Assembly: GCA_026874595.1 (NCBI GenBank)
Contig: CM049315.1
Span: forward strand, 76,829,901-76,893,900
Origin: Sipunculus nudus
Lineage: Eukaryota; Annelida; Sipuncula; Golfingiida; Sipunculidae
Reading direction: 5' to 3'
Length of the DNA: 64,000 nt
Below, in pieces: positions 21,201 to 32,431 of this stretch; position 1 is the first letter of the stretch; the number at the start of each line of letters is the position of its first letter. Made by a program: the position numbers and the translations under genes. Under the pieces are notes generated by a model. It was not told where the DNA came from. It did no database searches and was given only the letters and a program-made list of their open reading frames with translations.

Positions 21201-23639
21201 TGTTATTGAATGCAGTCTCCGATGACAATTCTAATGACCTCATCTTCCTAGAGCATCTCCCGTGCCATGTCTTCCGCCAATAAGGAAATAGGAGTAAGCG
21301 AGGATGCCCGGAGTAAGTGAGGTCCATCATTACCACTGATGTATCGGTGAGTAATTTTGCATAACGGGCCTTGCGGAGTTGGTCCTGTCGCAGGTAAAAC
21401 ATTAACATCCGAGTAACAGTAATGGTGGTTGTCGTAGATGTATCATCCAGCGGAATAATTTGTTACACCGACATGAAGACGGATGGTCCGTTTTTCCCTG
21501 GGAGGCGACCATTCGTCAATGAACTGCAATGATAGTCACTTTAATTGGCTCCATTTCCTGGTGAATAGTGATAAAAGGCCGAGCAGGCCGGCTATTTAGA
21601 AATAATTTTAGCCCAGTTATCCACCGGCCCGGTCAATCCCATCAACTGACAAGACGCCAACAACGACGTTACGTCCTCGTGTCACGGGACTTGAGATTAA
21701 CATGCAGCAAGTCCGCTCATCAGCTACTAATTCACTGGTATTTGCATAAGCAAATGATCGCTAACCGGTTCCTCCTTATATTACATTCAGCTGCACGGCC
21801 CATGTGCGGTATTGGCTTTTGAATTAGAATTAAAGTAGGCGATGCTAATAGTTGATATATTGCTGCAAAGCCTCTATGGCACGGTTGTCTATAAAGCTTG
21901 GACATCGAACGTGTAAAGATGAGGAATAAAAAAGAAAGCCACAGTAAACCAGTGGCAGAACCCAGCAGTGTTCCCAAAAACACAAAGCATGCACATTTAA
22001 ACAAAATAATATTCCTAACAATACAAAGCACATGCTGTAATACAAACCAAATAAAATTCTAAACGTTTCATTCTGAGAAAAGAGAATTTTAATTACAGCT
22101 GATATTATTTTTTATTTTTTTTAATACTAGTCCATGGTCAGTTGGTGGCACTTCTTCCGAAATTTGGTGAGGGTAAATTATTAATAGATTGTTTTTTTTA
22201 TTATTTAAAGTTCCGGATTTCAAAATTTCGATCGATGTATGCTGTTAGAAATTAATTCAGGGCCATAATATTTATTCAATCTTTTAGATTTTTAGAAAGA
22301 CAGGGCGTCTTTCGTATCGAACAGAAAATGCATCGCTTGAAAATTTAGAAAAATATATTAAATATTTTGTTTTGATGGCGCGTGTAATGTTACTCTTGTA
22401 GCTTTGTTCTTACGCGGGGCGATTTATTGCCATATTGAGCACCAATGGTCATGCGTGTCTAAACAAAGGGCCATAATTATTAGTGAAATAGGGCTGTTCA
22501 TTCTACAAAGGCTTTAAAGTTGTGATTTATAAAACGGGATCCTCTTGCCAGGACACGGTATGTAGTGATGAATTGCCTCTGTTCATAACCACTATCCTCA
22601 CAGGACCAGCAATCAAGGAAATTTTGTCTCTATTTGTCTTAGGCAAGTCCGCCTGTCAGTTAGAATAAAAAGTTAGTCCCCGTTCTGCGCATGCAATACA
22701 TTCTCACAATATTTCCCCGGCACACGCACAGCTCTGTGGAAGAATCTGAAACATTACTCGAATAAAAACAATGCATGAACGGCCACCCTAATTGTGGTGG
22801 GTATCGTTTGGAATTCCCCAGTGGTTGGGAGAACCGAATTTTAGATCGTGAGAACAAAGAATGGCGCCCAGAATCTTCTGCTGAAAGTCTGTAAACGCGA
22901 CTCCTCGGCATGGGCTGCATGATTTTGCCACGTATGACCGGCTTAGACGGCGGTAAATCTATTAGACCAAGGTTGCGTTCGCATGGGTGCAAGACAGATG
23001 AAACTCCAAGTGGATGGCGACAGAAAACCCAGTGGGGTCCCTGCTTTGATTTCCTGTGCCTACCGGGGCGTAATTGAGATAAGATGGGCCATAACGAAGG
23101 AAGTACGTGGACCTCTGTCTGTGGATCTAGCAACCCATCTAAAGATTAACTAAAAAAGAGCAAAATGTGAAAATGCCCAGAGTGAAATTCCTAAAGGAGT
23201 GGAACACATAGGCCGGCCACGAGACCCTGTGTAATGCGAATCAAATATAGCCTATAAACATGACTATAAATACATGATTTTCTTTAATGGTTCAAAAGTT
23301 TCCGTCCTTCCAGAACATCACAGTCTTTTGCGTCTAGTTTATAAGACACAAAAATATATGGTCGGTTATGTTTGAGAAAATAATAAAACTCAAATGTAAT
23401 TGTTTTTCAAAAATACGTAATTACTATCCGGAAAATGTATTTCTTTATAAAGAAATGTTTAAAAAGTTTATTGAGCCGATCATCCAGGAAATGTGGAAAT
23501 GTGACATTATTAGAAATATGCTTAAAGTAGATCCCCTTTTCCTGATTTAAAATCAGTTTAGTAAACCATACATAAAATTACATTTATTATGCCATTTAAC
23601 TCTCTAGTCACCCAGGGTTACAAAAATATTAAATATATC
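21201..23639. other. Unassigned DNA with two G+C-richer islands
   Basis: About 21560-21830 and 22660-23130 are richer in G+C than their surroundings. The second carries a 157-codon minus-strand open frame (22660-23133) with no motif, domain or repeat I recognise. It could be an exon, part of an old element, or chance. The remainder shows nothing. Confidence 0.3.
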
Positions 23640-23982
23640 TTAGGCCAAAAAAAATTAAAGGTATGGTTCTCAGGCACCGCCCGCATCAATTTTAAACTCC
23701 CGCATCAAAACTTTTTATTTTGATTTTCAATAAAAAATTTTCATTTTTGAGCTGCTGCCGCTCCGAAATTTCTTTCAAGAAGATAAAACCATACAATTTC
23801 CTTTGTTTGGTAGTGCTTTTACTTATTTAGCAAAATAAAACTGTTATTTTCATGCTTTTCCCTTATCATTTGACATTTTTATCGAAACATACCAAAAAAT
23901 TTAAAATAAAAAAAGCGCCCGCCCGCATTGATTTCTGAAAAAAAGTGCCCGAGAACCATACCTTTTTTTTATTTTGGTCTTA
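23640..23982. mobile_element. MITE with TTA target duplication (337 bp)
   Basis: TTA at 23640-23642 and 23980-23982 flank the element 23643-23979. Its ends are inverted: GGCC/GGTC, A-rich stretches, then a perfectly inverted AAGGTATGGTTCTC followed by (A/G)GGCAC. Further in, GCCCGCATCAATTT is mirrored by GCATTGATTTC. No open frame is present, so it is non-autonomous. A 3-bp TWA-type duplication fits the PIF/Harbinger superfamily; that assignment is inference. Confidence 0.7.
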
Positions 23983-26234
23983 TAATACATTTTATTCATC
24001 CGTCCACGCGAGTGACACACACTGTAATGTAATCGAGGGTTTCGGTCTTTATGTCGACTTCGTTGTGTCAAGGGTAGTTAGTACACATATAATCTCAATT
24101 TAAATAGGTGTATATCCCTGAATAATACAAGAAAATGTATTTCACGTGGGAAGTGGCTGGTGCCTTTGTAAACCAATTTACATAAAAGGACTCCATTTGC
24201 ATTGTGTAAATGGTGAGACATGATGTAATATTCTAAACGAGTTAGTCGTACACTTAATTGAATATACGGCAAAAATGCACAAGTTCAATCTTGGGGTGAT
24301 ATTTGTGAGTGTCGTGTGCAGAGACCTAAGCCGTTCTTATATATGTATGTTTATACTTTGTCGAATTGTTGTTCACTACGTCTTATAACTTATGACAATG
24401 CTGTATTCAATATTCATATATACCGAAGTAGTTAACAACTAGTCGTAAAATGGATGAAAGACCTTCTATAATCAATTAAACATCAACTCCGTCATAGCAT
24501 GGCTGCTTCTAGTGTCAAGAGGAAGAAATACAAATCTATGAAATACCAATACCACTAGAACGATTCCAGTTGGAATAATTGGATTCCAATAAGTCCCTTA
24601 TAAAAGTGATAATTTATAAGAAAGACCTAAGAAATTACCCAGAATGTTCAAGCACTCTATGATAACAAGCCTTGGTTTCAGTGCGACAGCAATGGGATAG
24701 AATGTATTTAAACAATACCATGCATATGTGTGGTTGATTTTATAACGGTAAATTAATAAGACTCACAGTTGGCCAATGTTGACTAACATCGGAACCGCTT
24801 CAGAAGCGATCGAAAAGATTCGTCGGACATCTTGAAGTAAAATTACAATATGATTTAGGGATTATGATATAGGCATAAGAACACATCTGTATACATCGAC
24901 AAACGTCGTTAAGCATGGGAGTAATCTGTTCACCCCGATGTTTACCGGTTTATCCCGATGTTGCCTCGATGTCTCCAGTGTGTCCGCCATATTTTTTATC
25001 TCTCAGGCAACGCGAACTTCCGGTTCTTATCTTCTACGTCATCGGAAAATTATCAAGACCATGTGATACATCTGGGCCACAGTTGAATACCACACGGAGA
25101 CACTGTCTCGGCTATGAGTCAACAAGACTTAACATAAACAAAAAAAAAATTGCTACCAGTCAAGTTTTAAAATATCTCGGCTCTTGTACTTTCTAGCCTC
25201 ACAAATGCAAATAAGATGTCAAATAAGCAGGGTTAACAAAGTATACTGACGTAATTTAGCCTGCAAATGTCATTTTCCTTGCATTTGCTCGTGCACTTCG
25301 TGTCTGATGACTCGAATGAAGACATTCTTCTAGTATGTTTTTTTATGTGAAGACTTTAGGCCCGACCTGCCAAATATCACACAAACAAACACACACAAAA
25401 AGGGTATTTAAGATAAAATGTGTAGAGATCGGAATCTAATACACTGAAGAGAGTTTTGCCCCAGGTTGTTTCAACACTACACATTTATGCCGTAAAATGG
25501 GATAGATTTACATAAATATCTAAACACAAATACATATTTAATTCATGTTTCATGCTAAATTTTTTCTCTTTTGTAATAAATATAGTATCGTTATCAACTG
25601 AATGTTATAAAGTAGGAGATTTTGATATATATATTATTATTAAAATTGATTTAATATTATCTTATTTAAAAAGAAAGTATTTTAATATGTTTTATGATAT
25701 GGTTTATCAATTAAAATACATGGAGAGCATGTTGTTTCATATCAAAATAAAACAAAATTTCAAGTATACTAGATTACTTCATGTATAACAGAACATGTGA
25801 AGTAAGCTTGACTGCTAATCATGTATCTCTGAATGCTGCCGCATGGACCAAATGTCAGGCCAAGCAATAGATGTCAAAAGAAGCTGAAGCACACGAAAAT
25901 CGTGTCCTGCAAGAATAAAAGGAACGGACGGTGGAACAAATAAACGTCTCGGGTTGACCCGTCAGTCAGAAGGCGTGGTGAGATGATGAGTGTGTTAAAA
26001 CAGTCCACTCTCACGACAAAGGATGCCAAACGAGCGGAATTGACCGGGAAAATATTTAAAAACTAACAGGAAATGAAAGATGATAGGCAGAGCAAGAGAA
26101 ACACGGAAAGAAATCAAAGGGGGTGTTACTTGTCAAGACCGGCTCCGTTCCACCTGCTAATAAATTGAGAAATTTTCGAAGATGAACCGACCCTCATGGG
26201 CCCCAGGGCGAACTGATGAGTCTCAGCTCTCACT
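23983..26234. other. Unassigned A+T-rich DNA
   Basis: Includes a very A+T-rich open frame at 25552-25788 that looks like chance. About 24900-25190 is somewhat richer in G+C. No repeat relationship is seen. Confidence 0.35.
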
Positions 26235-26252
26235 CTCCTCCTCCTCCTCCTC

Positions 26253-26293
<41 letters not shown>
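26235..26293. repeat. (CTC)n then (CT)n microsatellite
   Basis: A CTC trinucleotide run passes into CT dinucleotides. The Arg-Glu repeat open frames on the minus strand are by-products of it. Confidence 0.95.
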
Positions 26294-26297
<4 letters not shown>

Positions 26298-27680
26298 TGT
26301 GAAGTCATTACAGACAAACAGGTATCTTAAATATAAACAAACGTGCGCCCACACATAAATAATTTTATGACCATACCAGTAACAAAAATTGATGCAATTA
26401 GCATTTAGGAACATTACGTCACGCCAAAAAAAGTTTTTTCCAGCATTTGAGACAAAAGCGGCCAGATCCTTGTGGTAATGATAATTTTGTCTGCGCTTCT
26501 TCACAAGCAGTAGTTCTAATGTATTTCATATATATGAAGTATTTCATCTTTTTCATCTGCTTCTTCTAACGCATCATCATCATCATGATCATCTTCATCA
26601 TTATTCTCCCCTTAATCCTTTTCTTTATCATATTTCTCCCTCTCATGAGCAGGGACGCTTTCACTCGTACACTCTCAATGCACACACACATCCTTGGATT
26701 GACACACTCACTAACCCTTTCACGTTCGCATGCATTCAATCAGGCACGCATTCTCGTGCGTACTCGCTCACGCACGCACTCACGCAACGCCTAAGACACG
26801 CAGGCGTTTTCTTTCACCGATCCAGCCCCCTCCAAAAAATAAGCTTATTAACGCCTGGCTTTTCTATATATTTTTTATTGCCGTGCCTTTAACTGGAGAG
26901 GGTTATCTTCAGTAGCTAAAAGCTGAAGATGGTCTTTCTCGCTTTCTTATTTTAATATATCGTCTCGTTGTTCTGGCCAATATTTCCCCGGCACGTGTGG
27001 ACCTTCAGTACGTTTATGAGTCTCTGTCCTTCTCTTGTGAGCTGCAACTTGGGTCGTTGTCGTAAAAGAGCTGCCGCGTGGTGATGTCGTAATCTAACTG
27101 CTGGTACGGCTGCATCTGTGATACCTTTGTATTTTCAGCTCAGTGCCATTAAGTGTAACGACCAAGTCTGCGCTGGTTCCATTTGGGAAGGTGAAGATGC
27201 TATTTTGATTGTTATGACCGCACTCCCAGATTCAGCGGTCTTTGATGTGTCTTACTGAGTATTCAGAACCTATAGGACGTTTGGGAGACCTGATACGAAC
27301 AATGGTGGTCAATCGATCCATGTCACAGGGTCCGAGAAAAGCCTGTTGTTTTTGTATCTCTCAAAGCCCAGCCCTTGGCCCGCGCAGTAATACAATATGC
27401 GCTTCATTTACCCTTCTCCCCCGAGGGCTTGACGCTTTGCTGCGCGGTCGTGTCACTAAAATGAATGCACTACTTCCAAGTGGTTATATCCAGGTTGAAG
27501 CTCACTAATCGATGTGGATTGCTATGGACCGTGATTATCTGAAGGAAATATGTTCTTCTGTACATTTTTCAATCACCATTTGTCTAAATTGAACAATCAT
27601 AACCACTCCCCCTCAAAAAAAAATCAATTAGAAACTAAATCAAAACACCCCGATGTGTTCATCATGTGTATGTTTGTATG
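26294..27680. other. Unassigned DNA, partly low-complexity
   Basis: ATC-rich DNA lies around 26570-26610 and an ACGCACTC-type cryptic repeat around 26660-26800. About 27000-27500 is richer in G+C with a short plus-strand open frame. No gene is supported. Confidence 0.35.
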
Positions 27681-27850
27681 CGTGTTTTTGATTGTTCACA
27701 TCATAACTTACACAATCATCAACGAAATCTTATGAATTTTTCAGGGCTTTTCGGGAATGGGCCAATGTATGTGTGGATCTGGTATATGATCCGGATGCAT
27801 GAACGTCATCAAAGAATATTCACAAATGTAAAGTCACTTTTGCATCAATG
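27681..27850 (+). repeat. Dispersed repeat, copy B
   Basis: ACATCATAACTTACACAATC, CAGGGCTTTTCGGGAATGGG and ATTCACAAATG occur in the order found on the minus strand at 6985-7240. Confidence 0.6.
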
Positions 27851-29180
27851 AACCTGGGAACATAGGCCGAATAAGTGAATAGCGTAAGCTTGCATTCATA
27901 ATAATGCAGGTTTATAGTAACACGTGCTATATTAGAACATTCATAAAGAAACGTGATAGAAAATGGCAATTGTGGTCTCTTTTTTCTTTTCAAGGCGCTA
28001 GGTGGCAGCAGAGGGACTATTATTGGAATTTTATGGTAACGGAAGACACACATACCCTGAAACAGCAGAAGTAACCTTGGAGTATTGGAATATGATATTA
28101 CGGTATGTTGAAGATTTGGATTAAAAGGATTTTCGAGATGCATCTCCCATTTCTTTTTAGGTTCTTGGAAAGCCGGACTTTCCCGCTCTGACACCTGGCG
28201 GCGGATAGAAACACTACCCAGACATTGATTTGAAGGTCATTCAGAACACCTGCGATTTTCATCGCGAAGGGTCCGTGGAATTTTGTTTCTATGGAGTAAT
28301 TTTTTTACCAATATTGTAACCAATAGCCTTTACTTGTGAAATAAGTTGTTCATAAGTCAAATTGTCGACAGTGAAAGGCAGTAGTTTTGCATATAGAAAC
28401 AACATGCTGCAAGAGCTATTTTGAATCGTTTTCTGAGACTTTCCACCAATCGCGGCTGGAAGTTGCAGCATGTCCTTAGGTTACGGCGTCCGGGCGCATC
28501 ATGTGTTCTGCATCATAATGCTGCGTCCTTGTATCTCAGCGTACGTTGCTTTCTGGCCAGTATAATTAAAAGTTCCATCTGCACATTGTAATTTTTTACA
28601 TGTTATGGGCGGTTTTTGGCAATCAATCCGCCTGGGGTTTTTAAAGGCGGCCGGAATTCATCAAATCCTCAACATCACAACAATTGCAAAGGAATCTGCA
28701 TTCCGTAGGGCACAAAACAAGACCCCCAATGTCATTTCATCATGTATTACACAGATAATGATTAAAACTATTAAAACTTTCTAATCTGAAGCTGAACCCC
28801 GAGATGAAATGTCACTAATACAACGATATCAGATATTATTATGGCTGTGCGTCACTACATATTATTTCAACATGTCGGGCGGCCTGCTTCAGCAGTTATT
28901 GTACTGTTTTTATTCGCAAGTCTTTAACCGTAAGCAGCTGAAGCCAAACATGTGAGGGGATGATTACATTGCTAGGTACACAGTGTTGCTGCTGCAACAC
29001 ACTTTTTACTCGCCAGATCTTTCCGATCTTATTAGGAGTTCCCTTTGCGGAGATGAAAATGTCGAAAGAGGAAGATTAAACCCATGTCATTTCCGGAATT
29101 TCTTCTCAGTTGGAAATCTGTAGTTCTCCTTTTAAAAAATTGGCATTTACTCTCGATATACTTTTCATATTGTACTAAAT
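27851..29180. other. Unassigned DNA with a CTCF-like word
   Basis: GCGCTAGGTGGCAG at 27995-28008 matches the CTCF core at 12 of 14 positions and is followed by CAGAGGG. Otherwise no feature is visible. Confidence 0.3.
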
Positions 29181-29184
29181 ATAC

Positions 29185-29252
<68 letters not shown>

Positions 29253-29260
29253 AATATATA
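29181..29260. repeat. (TA)n microsatellite
   Basis: Interrupted TA run. Confidence 0.95.
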
Positions 29261-29480
29261 CTATTTTATGTTGTACTCTCTATATATACTCTTCATATTG
29301 TACTCTTTATATACTCTTTTATGTTGTAATATCTGTATACTCTTCTCATTGTACTATCTATATATACACTCTTCTAGTTTACTCACCCTAAACTCTTGGG
29401 CATTTTGCTCTCTATATACTTTTCATAATTTACTCTCCATATACATTCATATCATATTTTCATCTATTTATATTAATCAT
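29261..29480. repeat. Degenerate TATACTCTT-type tandem repeat
   Basis: Units resembling TATATACTCTTCATATTGTA recur irregularly after the TA run, for example near 29280, 29308, 29335 and 29360, followed by more diverged copies. Confidence 0.6.
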
Positions 29481-30915
29481 ATTCAAGATAGGAATGTCGT
29501 TCTCCTCTGGCCTGTATCACTCTATTCTCGGCTCTGTGACATGAAATGGGATAATTAAACTCTTAACGTCTATAGTGTATGTGTTTGGCATTCAAGGCTT
29601 ATTCGTCCCTTTGATATCCTTTTATATCCCTAACACGGTTGTGTGTGACCTATAAATTTGAGACTGTGGGTTATATTTTACTTTGGAACACCAGTGTCTG
29701 TACTAGAGATTGCATGCTTTGTCGACTACTCTGGTGCTTTTTATGCTAATCCTTGGTTTAACGGTACCTTCTCAGTACGATTACAAAAGATATAGATGAC
29801 AACTGAATAATAACAAAAAAAACTCGCTTCTTTGACAGGTTGTATATTATTAGATTAGAAAAAAATTAGAACACACCAGAATACGAACAGTTCCACGGAA
29901 TCTGGGACCAAAAAATATTGTGCAAGCGCGATTTGTTTTTTTTTTATTATATTACTTATTTTGATAAAATATCTCACTTTTTAATTTCTGTCAGAAAAAC
30001 GGAGTGTGTGACAGTTTTTAAAATGGTGCTTATGACAAAAAGTTTTCAATTATACCTTTGTTTAATGGGGAAAAAATTGCATGCATAGGTTATACATGTA
30101 ATGATATTTTAAAGGGGCTCTAGAAAAAGCAGCAATTAGCAGTGCTACGAAAAATGAGAACTTACAAAAATTATCACTAAAAAAATAGGAGTGGCGCCTC
30201 AGTAGAACCGATATTAATTAGTTAAGGGCCTATGGCCTTAATGAAAACTAATGAAAGAATACAGGAAAATAAACCATAAAACAGAATCGAACTTTGGAAA
30301 ACTTCAGGTAAATATGATGCAATGTGACGCAGAAATCATAAAAGTTCCCATACTGTCACTAAGAAAAAGAAAATAAAAGCTGCGAAGTATTCTGCGGGCA
30401 AAAATCTCGTCTCGCCTGTGGATTCTTTGTGTTAATTAAACCATGTGAACAATGTTGGAGTTTTGTCTCTAAGGTCTGATTACACTGTAATCCGCATTTC
30501 TTCCATCGGTGAATCATCCTTCGATGGCATCGTTAGAATCAGATATAACTGTAAAAAGTCAGTGAACTTTGTTCTTTCATGCCCGTAAGTCATGGTTCTC
30601 ATTCTTTCTGCAAGAGGCAGAAATACTGGAAACAACGGTAACCTTTTTCTTTTCGGACAGCCAGTCATAGAAAACTAGATAAGTAAGTTCTCCTCTTCTC
30701 AAGAACATGAATTAGATTTTTTTATTATTCTTTATAACATTTTTTTTAGACTAACATACACATAATAAATAAATACACTCACTGCGTTCTTATAAGAAAC
30801 TAATCATGTGAAGTTACTTTATATAAATACGGTACGATGTAATATGATATATACGAAACCTCACACAAGCTTGTAATTAATGTTCGTTGATTATCATAAT
30901 GAAAATAGTTATTAT
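29481..30915. other. Unassigned A+T-rich DNA
   Basis: A small inverted repeat (TTAAGGGCC…GGCCTTAA near 30223-30242) is present. No gene is supported. Confidence 0.35.
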
Positions 30916-30959
30916 ATTCATTATTATTATTATTTATTTTTTATATTTTTGTTATTATA

Positions 30960-30992
<33 letters not shown>

Positions 30993-31150
30993 GAACATTT
31001 GTGGTAAAATGATAGTAGTTTTCATAATCGTCATTAATTCAGTTATTATTATAATTATCATTATTATTATTGATATCATAAATATTATTGAATATTTGTG
31101 GCCAAATGATAGTATTTGTCAACATCGTCATTAATTCAGTTATTATTGTT
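30916..31150. repeat. (ATT)n with a ~95-bp duplication
   Basis: ATT runs (30920-30990) are followed by two copies of ATTTGTGG…ATGATAGTA…CGTCATTAATTCAGTTATT, beginning near 30997 and 31092. Confidence 0.75.
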
Positions 31151-32007
31151 ATTTTACGGGTCAATCTAAGTTATTTGATTTATCACTTTTTGAAGTGATG
31201 AATTGAAAATAATTCTCTTTGTACACATTGTTAACATTAGAACTTTTTTTACAGGTGCTTGGTCACGTGACAGGGTATTAGCCTGGATGTGTACTCGTGG
31301 CAGGGGAGCAGGGCCCGCTGAGGGAATCGGCGTGACGTGGATTGCCGATGTAGCGGCGGGAATGTTTTCTAATGTAATCGTAACTTACCAGAGGACTGTA
31401 TAATCGAAACTAATGACAATTAGTGTGCATTTCGCTGGTGACTGATGACTGGTGCGGTGGCTTTTTTCTTCTCCCTAATGACAGATGATGAAAGAGAGGT
31501 ATGTGTTTTACTGCGGAGTTTCCCCGTGACTTGTATGTTTTTTTATAGTTGGTATTTTCTGTCCGCTACAAGACCCGGACTGAAGTATGTTACTGCCATT
31601 GTGACACGCGCGTGAATGTTATAAAACATGCCCAGCACCAACAAACAAATGCCTTACAATTCCTTTTTAATTTCTTTTCAACTTGGTTGGACCCTTTGCC
31701 CGTAGAATAATATGACTAATATGTATTTATTATTTAAAGAGTGCTAATCCGTGGTCATGGTCGGTAGGCCATTAAGGAAATGAAAGGTTATGACCCGTGA
31801 ATATTCAAAATATTTAATTTCTAACACTCTTTCTCTTATGTGTAAAGTGTACCGTAACATTGTGATGTATTAACATATATCTGACAGATAAGTTGAAAAC
31901 CATTTTTTTGTTTATATTGAATACATAACACATAACATAATGTATCTGAGTATTGATTTTGATATAAATAGTATATATCACATTGACCTGAGATATCATC
32001 TCAGGAC
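31151..32007. other. Unassigned DNA
   Basis: A short G+C-richer part at 31255-31380 begins after a pyrimidine-rich TTTTTTTACAG that resembles a splice acceptor. The 66-codon frame there has no recognisable domain, and I do not call an exon. Confidence 0.3.
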
Positions 32008-32248
32008 ACTTGGCAGTCGAGGAGTGAAACGCGCCGCTCTCTCCGCTGGCGACCGAGGTTCGATCCCCGGTGTGGCCATGAGAATGGGTTGTAGTTGCCC
32101 GTCCAAGGTCGGTTGTTTTCTGCGGGTTCTCCGGTTTCCTCCACCCCTAAAGAAAACCAAACGCTATATATCATCTGAGCCATGGAGAGTGTCTTGATTA
32201 GTTCAATAACTATTTGTACAATCTATGTATAATAAATTAGTTTATTTA
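32008..32248 (+). mobile_element. tRNA-derived SINE, best-preserved copy
   Basis: The head has a canonical box B, GGTTCGATCCC (32057-32067), behind GCTCTCTCCGCTGGCGACC. A core with TTCTCCGGTTTCCTCCACC (about 32127-32145) follows, then GAGCCATGGAGAGTG and a tail TTTGTACAATCTATGTATAA with AATAAATTA. Head, core and tail match the copies at 3115, 16750, 17215 and 20085. Box A is weak. Mobilisation would depend on a partner LINE with the same 3' end, which I could not identify here. Confidence 0.75.
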
Positions 32249-32431
32249 AACTGTCAAACCTTGATCATCATGGTCATCTCGGCAAGGCGCGGGACGAACA
32301 TCATATATTTTAGCGTGTGTGGTGGGGCGTGTGTGTGTTGATCATTGTCACGGACATTGTTATTTTTCTATTGCTTATCGATAACTATGTGATCGCTATC
32401 AGTACTCTAGGATTCGAGTCCACTTTTTCAG

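Noticed and set aside
26126-26504. Arg-Glu repeat frames
   Set aside because: They are translations of the (CT)n microsatellite.
31240-31403. Exon starting after TTTTTTTACAG
   Set aside because: The acceptor-like word is short and common in A+T-rich DNA. The following frame has no domain and no donor or partner exon could be argued.
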